Assembly: GCF_002210345.1 (NCBI RefSeq)
Contig: NZ_MWQI01000002.1
Location: 62,001-126,000 of the forward strand
Direction: 5' to 3'
Source of the DNA: Fibrobacter sp. UWB4
GTDB lineage: Bacteria; Fibrobacterota; Fibrobacteria; Fibrobacterales; Fibrobacteraceae
Length of the DNA stretch: 64,000 nt
Shown here piece by piece: positions 1 through 8,661 of the stretch. A program made the translations under genes and the position numbers. Each line of letters begins with the position of its first letter. Position 1 is the first letter of the stretch. Under the pieces are notes generated by a model. It did not search any database, was not told where the DNA came from, and saw only the letters and a list, made by a program, of their open reading frames with translations.

Positions 1-194
1 TCCATGCAAATGTTGAGGGAATCGTTCTTTTCAACTTCAATCCATGTTTCAGGGCCTAAAGAATCTCGATGCAAGACAACATTTCTTTGAGCATTGTTCA
101 ACAAGTCTTCTGCACTCGGTTCTTTATCCGAGCAAGCAATGCTGAGGATTATTGCAGCAAGAAAAGCTATTTTCATTCCGACATGACTATTCAT
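1..194 (-). CDS. Partial secreted lipoprotein, paralogue of the next gene
   Basis: Only the N-terminal 64 residues are in the window; the gene runs off the left edge. It begins with a hydrophobic signal segment ending in a lipobox-like LSIAC, so an outer or inner membrane lipoprotein is likely. Just after it, the stretch TWIEVEKNDSLNICM resembles LWLEAEKAESIKICL of the neighbouring upstream gene, so the two are paralogues. Two in-frame ATGs occur (194 and 176), spaced exactly as in the neighbour. No function can be assigned from this fragment; by analogy the missing part may carry an FGE-like domain, which is inference. Confidence 0.7.
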   Translation of the reverse strand, partial: MNSHVGMKIAFLAAIILSIACSDKEPSAEDLLNNAQRNVVLHRDSLGPETWIEVEKNDSLNICM

Positions 195-201
195 ACGGCG
201 T

Positions 202-209
202 AATATACA
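202..209 (-). promoter_or_regulatory. Possible -10 element shared by the two left-edge paralogues
   Basis: On the minus strand TGTATATT lies seven bases before the first ATG of the partial lipoprotein gene. The same octamer, at the same spacing, precedes the neighbouring paralogue (1551-1558). It fits an extended -10 box and would place the RNA start close to the first ATG, suggesting either leaderless translation or use of the second ATG. No convincing Shine-Dalgarno sequence is visible. Confidence 0.35.
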
Positions 210-271
210 AAAAAAGGCAAAAATTTCTTGATTATAAAGGGTTCATTTTTTGTCAGAAAAAATTTATTTTT

Positions 272-1543
272 TCACTTTGATTCGGACTTGGCTTCAGTCC
301 ATTTGATGTTGTTGCCGATGTTGCGGACTAGGCGGCCTCCTCCAAAATACCCTCCCCAATTTGGCTGTGAAGAACCATAATTTAAATCCTTCCAATATGG
401 CTCAGCTGTTGCTTTACCTGCTGGATGTTCTTTTAATGAACGATTGTTGCCCCCTTTCATGCGAGAGGGATTCCCGTTTTGATCTGGAAATATATTAGAA
501 TTGTCCAAAAAAACATGTTCCCATACAAGTCCAAATATGTCATATAGGCCATACCCATTAGGTAATAATTGACCCACTGGTTCTGAATTCCAACCTTTTC
601 CTGTTACTAGTTTAGCGTATTTTTGTGCATTTTCGAGAGTTGCTGAACTGTAGTTGCCCCAAGGTGCTTCGTTTTTTTTGTCTCCACCACGAGCAAACAT
701 CATCCATTCATTGTAATAAGGAATTCTATAGCCATCTGAATATGTGTCAATTAAAACATAAATATCTCCATCTTCATGATCTGTAAAGTCTAGATAGCTG
801 ATGGAAAAATATTGGTTTTCTGATAAGGAACTCTGACTGGCTGTGGTGAAATGGTAATAAGGTTTAAGCCCTTCACGAATACTGCGTGCATTCGCGTATT
901 TCATTATTTGATATAAGAATAAGGTGTTTGCTGCAGAATCTTTAGTTGAGCAGTTTTCATTACGAATGCTTCTTTTTTTTCGGGAAATCCAATTGTTTGC
1001 AAATTCCTTTAATGTTGGGTTTAGTTTTGGAGTTGTATCGGGTATATCATCCCATAACAATTGTGTAATTTCGCAATTGGTTATGGGATATTTATCTACT
1101 AGATAAGTCCCTGTTACAGATACAAACCTTTCCGGATCTGTGTTTGTAAAATAATCAGATGTTGCTGCGATATCTTCAGGGTATTCATTATATCCAAGTA
1201 ATACTTTTTCGTTCTTGAAATCAAGATATCTCATCCCGACAGCTAGATTGATTTTATGGGAACTATCCGAGTTTGGGAAATACACGTTAAGAGTTTCAAC
1301 ACCAATAAGCGTCGGAGCTTGGAATGCTAGGCAGGAATCGTTGAGTTCCACCGTACTCAGCGAAGTTTTCCATTCGCGGACGGGCGTGTCCAAGCATATT
1401 TTGATGGATTCGGCCTTTTCGGCTTCAAGCCAAAGCTCGTTTTTTAGCGAATCACTCTTTATATTATATTGGCTAGCATTCGCCAAAGCAAGGCTGGCAG
1501 CAATTAAAAGAACGGCTTTTTTCATTCCGACGCGGCATTTCAT
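272..1543 (-). CDS. Secreted FGE-sulfatase (SUMF1)-fold protein
   Basis: The 423-residue protein has a signal peptide (MKKAVLLIAASLALANA after a short extension), a roughly 100-residue N-terminal region, then a formylglycine-generating-enzyme/SUMF1 fold. Visible family blocks are DKYPITNCEITQLLW (substitute for the usual P-V-T-x-x-x-F), GYRIPYYNEWMMFARGG, the Trp-Gly block APWGNYSS, GLYDIFGLVWEHV (family GNVWEWV) and GGGRLVRNI (family GFRLVR). The catalytic Cys pair of true FGE is not seen, so enzyme activity is doubtful; many relatives are structural or binding domains. It probably forms an operon with the partial paralogue downstream. Start is uncertain: a second in-frame ATG at 1525 would give a more typical signal peptide. 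Confidence 0.75.
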   Translation of the reverse strand: MKCRVGMKKAVLLIAASLALANASQYNIKSDSLKNELWLEAEKAESIKICLDTPVREWKTSLSTVELNDSCLAFQAPTLIGVETLNVYFPNSDSSHKINLAVGMRYLDFKNEKVLLGYNEYPEDIAATSDYFTNTDPERFVSVTGTYLVDKYPITNCEITQLLWDDIPDTTPKLNPTLKEFANNWISRKKRSIRNENCSTKDSAANTLFLYQIMKYANARSIREGLKPYYHFTTASQSSLSENQYFSISYLDFTDHEDGDIYVLIDTYSDGYRIPYYNEWMMFARGGDKKNEAPWGNYSSATLENAQKYAKLVTGKGWNSEPVGQLLPNGYGLYDIFGLVWEHVFLDNSNIFPDQNGNPSRMKGGNNRSLKEHPAGKATAEPYWKDLNYGSSQPNWGGYFGGGRLVRNIGNNIKWTEAKSESK

Positions 1544-1871
1544 ACAACTGAATATACAAAATTCATCAGTTTTAAAGATCCTTCGACTTCGCTCAGGATG
1601 ACACTAGAAGTGACTGAATCCTTCCTCCCTGACGGTCGAGGATGACTCAGGATCAATGACCGTAACTGGATCCTTCCTCCCTACGGTCGTCAGGATGACG
1701 CATTTGTACCACCACCGCACTCCCCTTCTAATGACCAATGACTAATGACCAACAGCCTTGTCCACTGCACATGCGAGCAATTACCTAAAATTCGCCAAAT
1801 TGCGCGTTTTATCGCCTTAAACGCCAAAAGTCATTTTCAAATAATGAAAAAAAACTAAATTTGGCTTCACT
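1544..1871. repeat. Gene-free stretch filled with short interspersed repeats
   Basis: No gene is seen. It holds an inverted copy of the GTCATCCTGAG...GAAGGATC repeat (1577-1603), a degenerate double copy of the same type (about 1618-1701), and a tract of TAATGACCAATGACTAATGA type (about 1726-1753). The last 100 bases are AT-rich and must hold the promoter of the activase gene that starts at 1872, but no clear boxes are visible. Confidence 0.6.
1551..1558 (-). promoter_or_regulatory. Possible -10 element
   Basis: TGTATATT on the minus strand, seven bases before the first ATG of the FGE-fold gene; identical in sequence and spacing to the element before its paralogue at 202-209. The duplicated arrangement suggests promoter and start were copied together with the gene. 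Confidence 0.35.
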
Positions 1872-4800
1872 ATGAATACTTCTATGAACGATTTATGGGT
1901 GGGTGTCGACGTAGGCTCCACCACTGTGAAAATTGCTGTAGTCGATCCCGAGACATCTAAGCTTTTACACTATACATATCAGCGTCATAACGCCATGCAG
2001 GCGAAAAAGGTCTACGAGGTCCTGCGCGAAGCCCATGCCCTTTTCCCGGGCAAGAACTTCAGGGTCACGTTCTGCGGTAGCGGCGGTCAGCCGTTCGCCG
2101 AGGCCACTCACGCCTTCTTTGTGCAAGAAGTAGTCGCAAACGCACTTGCGGTGCGTGCCACCTACCCCGATTCCAGGGTCGCCATCGAACTCGGCGGTCA
2201 GGATGCCAAGGTTGTGTTCTTCGAAAAGGACAAGACCACCGGTAAGCTCATCGCCTCTGACATGCGCATGAACGGTGTCTGCGCCGGCGGTACGGGTGCA
2301 TTTATCGACCAGGTCGCGGAACTCCTCCGCATCAAGACGGAAGTATTCGAAAGCTACGCCAAGCGTGGCCAAAAAGTCTATGAAATCTCGGGCCGTTGCG
2401 GCGTGTTCGCCAAGACGGACATCCAGCCGATGCTCAACAACGGCATCGCCAAAGAAGATATCGCCCTTTCGAGTTTCCACGCTATCGCAAAGCAGACCAT
2501 CGGTGGCCTTGCCCAAGGTATGGAAATCAAGCCGCCTGTCATTTTTGAAGGTGGTCCCTTAACGTTCAACCCGACTCTCGTGAAGGCTTTCAAGGAACGC
2601 TTGGGCATCTCCGATGAACAGGCGATTGTCCCGGAACATTCCGAAGTGCTCGTTGCCATGGGCGCCGCACTCGCTAACGGTTCCATGTTCGCGAACCAGG
2701 AATGCATGTACCGCGAAGAGGGTTCTCTCGACGCACTCGTTCACTTTAACGAAATCCGCCAGGCCGAGAACAAGGCCAAGGCAGCCTCCGACCTCTTCTT
2801 CCAGAGCGAAGCAGAATACAAGCTGTTCCTCGAAGAACACAAGATGGCGGACAACCATTACCCGCAGCCGCCTTCCGGCACGACCATCAACGCCTACTTG
2901 GGCATTGACGCAGGTTCTACCACCACGAAGTTCGTGCTCATCGACGAAAACGAAAAGGTCATCGACGGCTTCTACGCGAGTAACGACGGTGAACCGCTCG
3001 CCGTCTTGAAGCGCGCCATGGTGGACCTCGCCGACCGCTACGAAGAATACGGCGTGAAGCTCAACATCTTGGGCGTGGGTACAACCGGTTACGGCGAACA
3101 GCTCTTTGCAAAGGCCGTGCACGCCGACTACCACACGGTGGAAACGGTCGCCCACGCAAACGCGGCCCAGCGCCTCTGCCCCGACGTCTCGTTCATCTTG
3201 GACATCGGCGGTCAAGACATGAAGGCCATCTCCGTGCAAGACGGCGTCGTCACGGGCATCATCCTCAACGAAGCCTGCTCCTCGGGTTGCGGTTCATTCA
3301 TCGAAACGTACGCCCGCAGCCTCGGCATCCCGATGGAAAAGATTGCGGAACTCGCTTTCAACTCCAAGAGTCCGTCTCAACTCGGCAGCCGCTGCACCGT
3401 GTTCATGAACAGTTCCATCATCACGGAACAGCGCGATGGCAAGCAGCCCGAAGACATCATCGCGGGTATCTGCCGTTCCATCATCAACAACGTCTTTACG
3501 AAGGTCATCCGCATCCGCAACCTGAATACGCTCGGCAAGAAGGTCGTGGTGCAGGGCGGTACGTTCAAGAACAACGCCGTTCTCCGCGCCTTCGAACAGT
3601 ACACGGGCCTCAAGGCCATCCGTCCGGAACGCCCGGGCGAAATGGGCGCTATCGGTATCGCTCTCCTCACGAAGAAGTTCATGGAAGAAAAGCGTGCTGC
3701 CGACCCGAACGTGCAAAGTAAGTTTATCGGGCTTGAAGCCATGCGCACCTTCAGCTGGCACAACCAGCCGGGTCAGCTCTGCCAGTACTGCACCAACCAT
3801 TGCTCCCGCACCATCGTCACCTTCAGTGATGGCCAGAGCTTTGTGACAGGCAACCGCTGCGAACGCGGCGAAGTCACCGCCGACCCGAACGATCCGGCCA
3901 CAAAGAAGCTCATCGCCGAAATCAACAAGAAGATGCAGGCCGTGCCGGACATGATCAAGCGCACAAACCAGCTCCTGGTCAAGGACTACGCTCCGCAGAT
4001 TCTCTTGCCGCAGAACGGAAAGACCATCGGTATCCCGCGCGTACTCGAATTCTGGAACAGCCTCCCCTACTGGAAAGCATTCTTCACAGCCCTTGGTTAC
4101 ACCGTTGTCGTAAGCCGCCAGAGCGACTACAAGATGTTCGAAGCAGGTCTTCACAGTGTGCCTTCGGATACAGTCTGCTTCCCGGCCAAGCTCGTCCACG
4201 GCCATGTGCTGAGCCTCATCGAAAAGAAGGTCGACCGCATCTTCTTCCCGATGATGATTTCGCTCCCAAGCGACCACACCAAGTTTAACGCCACGACGGT
4301 CTGCCCGGTCGTGCAAGGTTACCCGAACATCTGCCAGAACACGGACGAACCCGAAAAGAATTACGGCATCCCGATGGACCAGCCGATTTTCCACTGGGCA
4401 AACACCAAGCTCCGCAGAAGCCAGACCATCGACTGGTTCCACGACAACTGGAACATTGACAAAAAGATTTTGGACAAGGCAGTCACGGAAGGCGAAAAGG
4501 CACTCAACAATTACCGCACCACACTCCTCGAAGAAGGCCAAAAGATTCTCGACGAAGTGAAGGCAAACGACAGCTTTGCCGTTGTGATTGCAGGCCGCCC
4601 CTACCATGCCGACTTGCTCATCAACCACAACATTGCAAGCCACTTTACCGCCATGGGCATTCCGGTGCTCACCACCGAATCGCTCCCGGGCGTTTATGAC
4701 CAGGATGTTCCGAGCCACACCCGCGTGGAAATCAAGAACACGTTCCACTTGCGCATGCTCGGCGCAACGATGATTGCTTCAAGAGACCCGCATGTTGAAC

Positions 4801-6329
4801 TTGCCCAGATCGTGAGCTTCGGTTGCGGACATGACTCCGTATTGACCGATGAAATGATGCGCATGATGCACCGCGATTCCAACAAGGAAATGCTCATGCT
4901 CAAGCTCGACGAAGGTGACGCAAGAGGCCCGGTGGGCATCCGCATCAAGAGCTTTATCGAAACCGTGAAGGCCCGCCGTGCGGCAAACCTCCCGGACAAG
5001 CCGATTTCGAACGAACCGCAGTTCCACACGCCGTACGTGGCGAGCGACAAGACCAAGCGTATCATCTTGACACCGAACCTCTCGCCTGCATTTGCCATTC
5101 TCGCAAGTTCCTACATCCAAGGCAAGGGTTACCTCTCGGATTACCTCCCGGTTGCAGACAAGCGCGCTATTGAACTCGGCAAGAAGTACGTGCACAACGA
5201 CATTTGCTTCCCGTGCCAGATCAACATTGGCGAATGCCTCAAGTGGCTCGAAGAACACCCGAACGTTCCGCAGACCGAAGTTTCAATGTGCCTTGCCAAG
5301 AACTGCGAAAACTGCCGCGCTGTGCAGTACTCCGTGCTTGGCCGTAAAGCTCTTGACGAAGCGGGTTACAAGGACGTTTCCATCATCACGACCGGCATCG
5401 ACTATAAAGGCATGCATCCGGGATTCCAGCTCGGGCTCGACTTCCGTCTCCACACGCTCTGGGGCCTTGCATTCATGGACGCCATCGAAACGGCTTACCG
5501 TGCACTCCGCCCCTACGAAATCCACAAGGGTGATTCCAAGAAGATTTACAGCAAGTGGATGCCGGAACTGATGAAGACCGCCGCCACCCTCAAGAAGACG
5601 GAACTCGGCTCTGCTAAGCGCCTTGTCGAAATGCTTCGCCAGTGCATCGACGAATTCAACAAGGTCGAAATCACGGAAGCCCGTCAGAAGGGCATCCGCA
5701 AGCCGCGCGTTGCCGTGCTCGGCGAAATCCTCATGAACTACCACCCGAGCGCAAACGGACATGTCGAAGACTACCTCATGGACAACGGTATGGAAGTTTA
5801 CCTCCCGGGCATGATGGACTTCTTCCGCGTTGACGAAGTTGTCCGCGCCGAAAAGATCAAGCGCGGATTCTCGGCAAACCCGATTGCAGACCGTATCGAA
5901 GGAAGCGTCACCGCAAAGCTCTTTGCACACGCCGCAGAAACAGCCAAGAAAGTCATGCAGTCGTTCAAGCTCTACGAACACCACGCCGACTGCTTCGAAC
6001 TCGTGAACTACATTGACGGCATTATCGACCCGACATACAACACGGGTGAAGGCTGGCTCATCCCGGCTGAAATCCTTTACAACTCGAAGCACGGCATCAA
6101 CAGCTTCATCATTGTGCAGCCGTTCGCCTGCCTCGCCAACCACATCAGTGGCCGTGGCCTCACGAAGGCTGTAAAGGAACGTTGCCCGCACGTGCAAATC
6201 CTGAGCTTGGACTACGATCCGGATACCAGCTTTGCCAACATCGAGAACCGCTTGCAGATGCTCATCATCAACGCTCGCGAACTCGAACGTGCGAATAAGG
6301 TGAACGGCCCTGCGGCCAGTAGGCAGTAG
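1872..6329 (+). CDS. Fused acyl-CoA dehydratase activase / 2-hydroxyglutaryl-CoA dehydratase-like protein
   Basis: A 1485-residue protein with two BadF/BadG/HgdC-type ATPase domains in tandem: the first opens with VGVDVGSTTVKIAVVD (about residue 10), the second with LGIDAGSTTTKFVLID (about 342). Each has the two cysteine signatures used by activases to hold a [4Fe-4S] cluster across the dimer (VCAGGTGAFID with GRCGVFAKTD; ACSSGCGSFIE with SRCTVFMNSS). The rest matches the DUF2229 / HgdB-like part (IGIPRVLEFWNSLPYWKAFF) with many Cys, including CFPCQINIGEC and CLAKNCENC. Characterised activases drive ATP-dependent one-electron reduction of 2-hydroxyacyl-CoA dehydratases or benzoyl-CoA reductase; the substrate of this large fused form is unknown. 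It stands alone with its own terminator. Confidence 0.88.
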   Translation: MNTSMNDLWVGVDVGSTTVKIAVVDPETSKLLHYTYQRHNAMQAKKVYEVLREAHALFPGKNFRVTFCGSGGQPFAEATHAFFVQEVVANALAVRATYPDSRVAIELGGQDAKVVFFEKDKTTGKLIASDMRMNGVCAGGTGAFIDQVAELLRIKTEVFESYAKRGQKVYEISGRCGVFAKTDIQPMLNNGIAKEDIALSSFHAIAKQTIGGLAQGMEIKPPVIFEGGPLTFNPTLVKAFKERLGISDEQAIVPEHSEVLVAMGAALANGSMFANQECMYREEGSLDALVHFNEIRQAENKAKAASDLFFQSEAEYKLFLEEHKMADNHYPQPPSGTTINAYLGIDAGSTTTKFVLIDENEKVIDGFYASNDGEPLAVLKRAMVDLADRYEEYGVKLNILGVGTTGYGEQLFAKAVHADYHTVETVAHANAAQRLCPDVSFILDIGGQDMKAISVQDGVVTGIILNEACSSGCGSFIETYARSLGIPMEKIAELAFNSKSPSQLGSRCTVFMNSSIITEQRDGKQPEDIIAGICRSIINNVFTKVIRIRNLNTLGKKVVVQGGTFKNNAVLRAFEQYTGLKAIRPERPGEMGAIGIALLTKKFMEEKRAADPNVQSKFIGLEAMRTFSWHNQPGQLCQYCTNHCSRTIVTFSDGQSFVTGNRCERGEVTADPNDPATKKLIAEINKKMQAVPDMIKRTNQLLVKDYAPQILLPQNGKTIGIPRVLEFWNSLPYWKAFFTALGYTVVVSRQSDYKMFEAGLHSVPSDTVCFPAKLVHGHVLSLIEKKVDRIFFPMMISLPSDHTKFNATTVCPVVQGYPNICQNTDEPEKNYGIPMDQPIFHWANTKLRRSQTIDWFHDNWNIDKKILDKAVTEGEKALNNYRTTLLEEGQKILDEVKANDSFAVVIAGRPYHADLLINHNIASHFTAMGIPVLTTESLPGVYDQDVPSHTRVEIKNTFHLRMLGATMIASRDPHVELAQIVSFGCGHDSVLTDEMMRMMHRDSNKEMLMLKLDEGDARGPVGIRIKSFIETVKARRAANLPDKPISNEPQFHTPYVASDKTKRIILTPNLSPAFAILASSYIQGKGYLSDYLPVADKRAIELGKKYVHNDICFPCQINIGECLKWLEEHPNVPQTEVSMCLAKNCENCRAVQYSVLGRKALDEAGYKDVSIITTGIDYKGMHPGFQLGLDFRLHTLWGLAFMDAIETAYRALRPYEIHKGDSKKIYSKWMPELMKTAATLKKTELGSAKRLVEMLRQCIDEFNKVEITEARQKGIRKPRVAVLGEILMNYHPSANGHVEDYLMDNGMEVYLPGMMDFFRVDEVVRAEKIKRGFSANPIADRIEGSVTAKLFAHAAETAKKVMQSFKLYEHHADCFELVNYIDGIIDPTYNTGEGWLIPAEILYNSKHGINSFIIVQPFACLANHISGRGLTKAVKERCPHVQILSLDYDPDTSFANIENRLQMLIINARELERANKVNGPAASRQ

Positions 6330-6375
6330 GAAGTAGACAGTAGACAGTGTCATCCTGAGTGAAGTCGAAGGATCT
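6316..6375 (+). repeat. Two interspersed repeats overlapping the activase stop
   Basis: A GTAGGCAGTAGGAAGTAGACAGTAGACAGT tract runs through the stop codon of the activase gene, so its last codons are repeat-derived. It is followed directly by a TGTCATCCTGAGTGAAGTCGAAGGATC element (6348-6374). Both types recur elsewhere in the window. Confidence 0.6.
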
Positions 6376-6386
6376 AAACATTAGAA

Positions 6387-6416
6387 AAGGAACCCCCGAC
6401 GGGGTTCCTTTTTTTT
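6387..6416 (+). terminator. Rho-independent terminator of the activase gene
   Basis: Stem GGAACCCC (6389-6396), loop CGAC, stem GGGGTTCC (6401-6408), then eight T. The stem is perfect and extends by flanking A/T pairs. It lies about 60 bases after the activase stop. Confidence 0.9.
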
Positions 6417-6586
6417 GCATCGTCATCCCACATTCTCGTCATCCTAACGCGAAGCGGAAGGATCCAGTTAAATCCAGCTTTCTCATTACAAGATTTAACT
6501 GGATGTTTACCCAAAGGGCATAACTCCACTAAGCTACTTAAGTAGCAAGTGTCGTATATCGGGACTTTGTCCCTCAACATGACGAT
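6417..6586. repeat. Repeat mosaic between two convergent genes
   Basis: No gene is seen. It contains a CGTCATCC...GAAGCGGAAGGATCC repeat (about 6436-6466), a perfect 13-bp inverted repeat ATCCAGTTAAATC (6462-6474) / GATTTAACTGGAT (6492-6504), and a palindrome CTACTTAAGTAG (about 6534-6545). It lies between the two terminators of convergent genes. Confidence 0.6.
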
Positions 6587-6616
6587 AAAAAAAGACTTCC
6601 TCTTTCGAGGAAGCCC
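6587..6616 (-). terminator. Rho-independent terminator of the poly-Ser module protein gene
   Basis: On the minus strand: stem CTTCCTC (6613-6607), loop GAAA, stem GAGGAAG (6602-6596), followed by a T run (6593-6587). It lies about 33 bases after the stop codon at 6649. Confidence 0.85.
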
Positions 6617-6648
6617 TTTTTCACAATTTGACTTAAATCGTTAACGAA

Positions 6649-8661
6649 TTAGCGGACTGCAACGCGCTTCGTAGCGAGGACCTTGCGGCCTTCGGAGAGG
6701 CGAACAATCACAGCACCCTTGCCAGCAAACTGAGCCATGTCAACGGTCTTTGCAGCACCGGAGAATGTTTCAGAGAGCAGCATGTCACCGCGAACACTAA
6801 AGATCTTCACGGACTTCACGCCGTTGGAGGTCGTTGCGATGTTCAAGGTGTTGTTCATGACAACCAAGCTAGCCTTCGCTGCAACTGCGGCAACGACATC
6901 GAGCGTACCGTTGTTACGGCCATTAGCCTTGGAAATAACCGGATCTGCCTTCGGCTTCACGACTTCAGGTTCACCGCAAGAGGTTTCGACCCACCACCAG
7001 GTCTGGGAGGCTTCTTCGTTAATCCACTGCGGAACACCTTCACGGACGCGGTCCGGATTCATGGTGTAGCACTTGCCAGCACCCATGTTTCTCAAACCAG
7101 AGTTGTAGCAATGCTGATCGTAGTCGCCCGTACCGTTCTTGAATTCGATGCAAGCAGAGACGACGATTTCGCTAGAGCTAGATTCAACAGAGCTGGAAGA
7201 TTCCACGCTAGAGCTGGATTCAGCAGAGCTGGAGGATTCTTCGCTGGAGCTGGATTCAACAGAGCTGGAAGATTCTTCGCTGGAGCTAGAAACGACTTCG
7301 CTAGAGCTAGAGACAACCGTACCACCGCACGGAGTTTCAACCCACCACCAAGTCTGGGTAGCAATTTCGTTGATCCAGAGCGGGTTTTCGTTCTTGCGGT
7401 CCGGGTTCATGGTATAGCACTTGCCCGGAGCCATTTCCTTAAGACCAGAGCTGTAGCAGTGGTCGCCGTAGTTGCCCGTACCGTTCTTGAACTCGATGCA
7501 AGCAGAGACGACGATTTCACTAGAGCTAGATTCAACAGAGCTGGAGGATTCTTCGCTGGAGCTGGATTCTTCGGAGCTAGAAGATTCTTCGCTAGAGCTG
7601 GATTCTTCGGAGCTAGAAGATTCTTCGCTGGAGCTGGATTCTTCGGAGCTAGAGGATTCTTCGCTAGAGCTGGATTCTTCAGAGCTAGAAGATTCTTCGC
7701 TGGAGCTGGATTCTTCGGAGCTAGAAGATTCTTCGCTAGAGCTGGATTCTTCGGAGCTGGAGCTTTCTTCGCTGGAGCTAGATTCTTCGGAGCTGGAGCT
7801 TTCTTCGCTAGAGCTGGAATCCGGATTATAGGAACTGGTAATTACAATATATTCTTCTTCGCTGGAGCTGGATTCAGCAGAGCTGGAGGATTCTTCGCTG
7901 GAGCTGGATTCAACAGAGCTGGAAGAGACTTCGCTAGAGCTAGATTCAACAGAGCTGGAGGATTCTTCGCTGGAGCTGGATACAACAGAGCTAGAAGATT
8001 CTTCACTAGAACTAGAGACGACAGAGCTGGAGCTTTCTGCGCTGGAGCTAGAAAGTTCAACACCGCACGGAGTTTCAACCCACCACCATGTCTGGGTGGC
8101 GATTTCGTTGATCCAGAGCGGGTTCTCGTTCTTGCGGTCCGGGTTCATGGTGTAGCACTTGCCCGGAGCCATTTCCTTAAGACCAGAACTGTAGCAGTGG
8201 TCGCCGTAGTTGCCCGTACCGTTCTTGAACTCGATGCAAGTAGAAACGATCGGTTCTACGCTGGAGCTAGAGACAACAGAGCTGGAGCTTTCTGCACTGG
8301 AGCTAGATTCCACGCTGGAGCTGGATTCTACAGAGCTGGAAGAGACTTCGCTAGAGCTAGAGACGACAGAACTGGAGCTTTCTGCGCTGGAGCTGGAAGC
8401 AGCTTCGATGCAAGGCGTTTCAGTCCACCACCAAGTCTGGGAAACCATCTGGTTAATCCACTGCGGGACGCCTTCCTTAATACGATCCGGGTTGATGGTA
8501 TAGCACTTGCCCGGAGCCATATCGAGAAGACCTGAATTATAACAATGCTTGTCATAATCGCCCGTTCCGTTTACAAACGGAATACAAGGAGAAGCTTCTT
8601 GAGCAAACACCATTGCTGATGCCAAGCCCAAGAATAAGGTTGTTTTTTTGGTTGTTTTCAT
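6649..8661 (-). CDS. Secreted protein with four Cys/Trp-rich modules on poly-Ser linkers
   Basis: The 670-residue protein has a signal peptide (about 1-21), four copies of a ~58-residue module, three long Ser-Ser-Ser-Ser-Glu-Glu type linkers, and a ~90-residue C-terminal tail. Each module runs from CI.F.NGTG through HCY.SGL, GKCYT.NPDR and WIN to QTWWW.ET.C, with four Cys (possible two disulfides) and a Trp triplet; I do not recognise the module family. Surface aromatic residues would suit carbohydrate binding, which is inference. Modules 2 and 3 are identical in protein. The tail (VKSVKIFSVRGDMLLSETFSG ...) resembles T9SS sorting domains, as does that of the neighbouring GH8 enzyme, so extracellular or surface location is likely. 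The linkers resemble those of Fibrobacter fibre-degrading enzymes. Start ATG follows AAAAAAGG at a suitable distance. Confidence 0.8.
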   Translation of the reverse strand: MKTTKKTTLFLGLASAMVFAQEASPCIPFVNGTGDYDKHCYNSGLLDMAPGKCYTINPDRIKEGVPQWINQMVSQTWWWTETPCIEAASSSSAESSSSVVSSSSEVSSSSVESSSSVESSSSAESSSSVVSSSSVEPIVSTCIEFKNGTGNYGDHCYSSGLKEMAPGKCYTMNPDRKNENPLWINEIATQTWWWVETPCGVELSSSSAESSSSVVSSSSEESSSSVVSSSSEESSSSVESSSSEVSSSSVESSSSEESSSSAESSSSEEEYIVITSSYNPDSSSSEESSSSEESSSSEESSSSEESSSSEESSSSEESSSSEESSSSEESSSSEESSSSEESSSSEESSSSEESSSSEESSSSEESSSSEESSSSVESSSSEIVVSACIEFKNGTGNYGDHCYSSGLKEMAPGKCYTMNPDRKNENPLWINEIATQTWWWVETPCGGTVVSSSSEVVSSSSEESSSSVESSSSEESSSSAESSSSVESSSSVESSSSEIVVSACIEFKNGTGDYDQHCYNSGLRNMGAGKCYTMNPDRVREGVPQWINEEASQTWWWVETSCGEPEVVKPKADPVISKANGRNNGTLDVVAAVAAKASLVVMNNTLNIATTSNGVKSVKIFSVRGDMLLSETFSGAAKTVDMAQFAGKGAVIVRLSEGRKVLATKRVAVR
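7540..7815 (-). repeat. Tandem repeat encoding about fifteen SSSSEE units
   Basis: An 18-bp unit (codons for Ser x4, Glu x2) is repeated about fifteen times; longer 36-bp periods are visible because GCTGGAG and GCTAGAA variants alternate. It forms the longest linker of the four-module protein. Such a tract can change in length by slippage while keeping frame. Shorter related tracts lie at about 7160-7310 and 7860-8060. Confidence 0.85.

Noticed and set aside
3294-4748. 484-codon open frame on the minus strand
   Set aside because: Antisense to the activase gene, in a codon-biased region where stop codons are rare on the other strand.
7540-7815. CRISPR-like regular repeats
   Set aside because: Units are contiguous, have no unique spacers and keep a coding frame for Ser and Glu.
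7111-8535. Long open frame (474 codons) on the plus strand across the poly-Ser gene, rich in Phe-Ala-Gly-Arg
   Set aside because: It is the antisense of the 18-bp Ser/Glu repeat; its composition follows from that repeat and it has no start signal or family motif.
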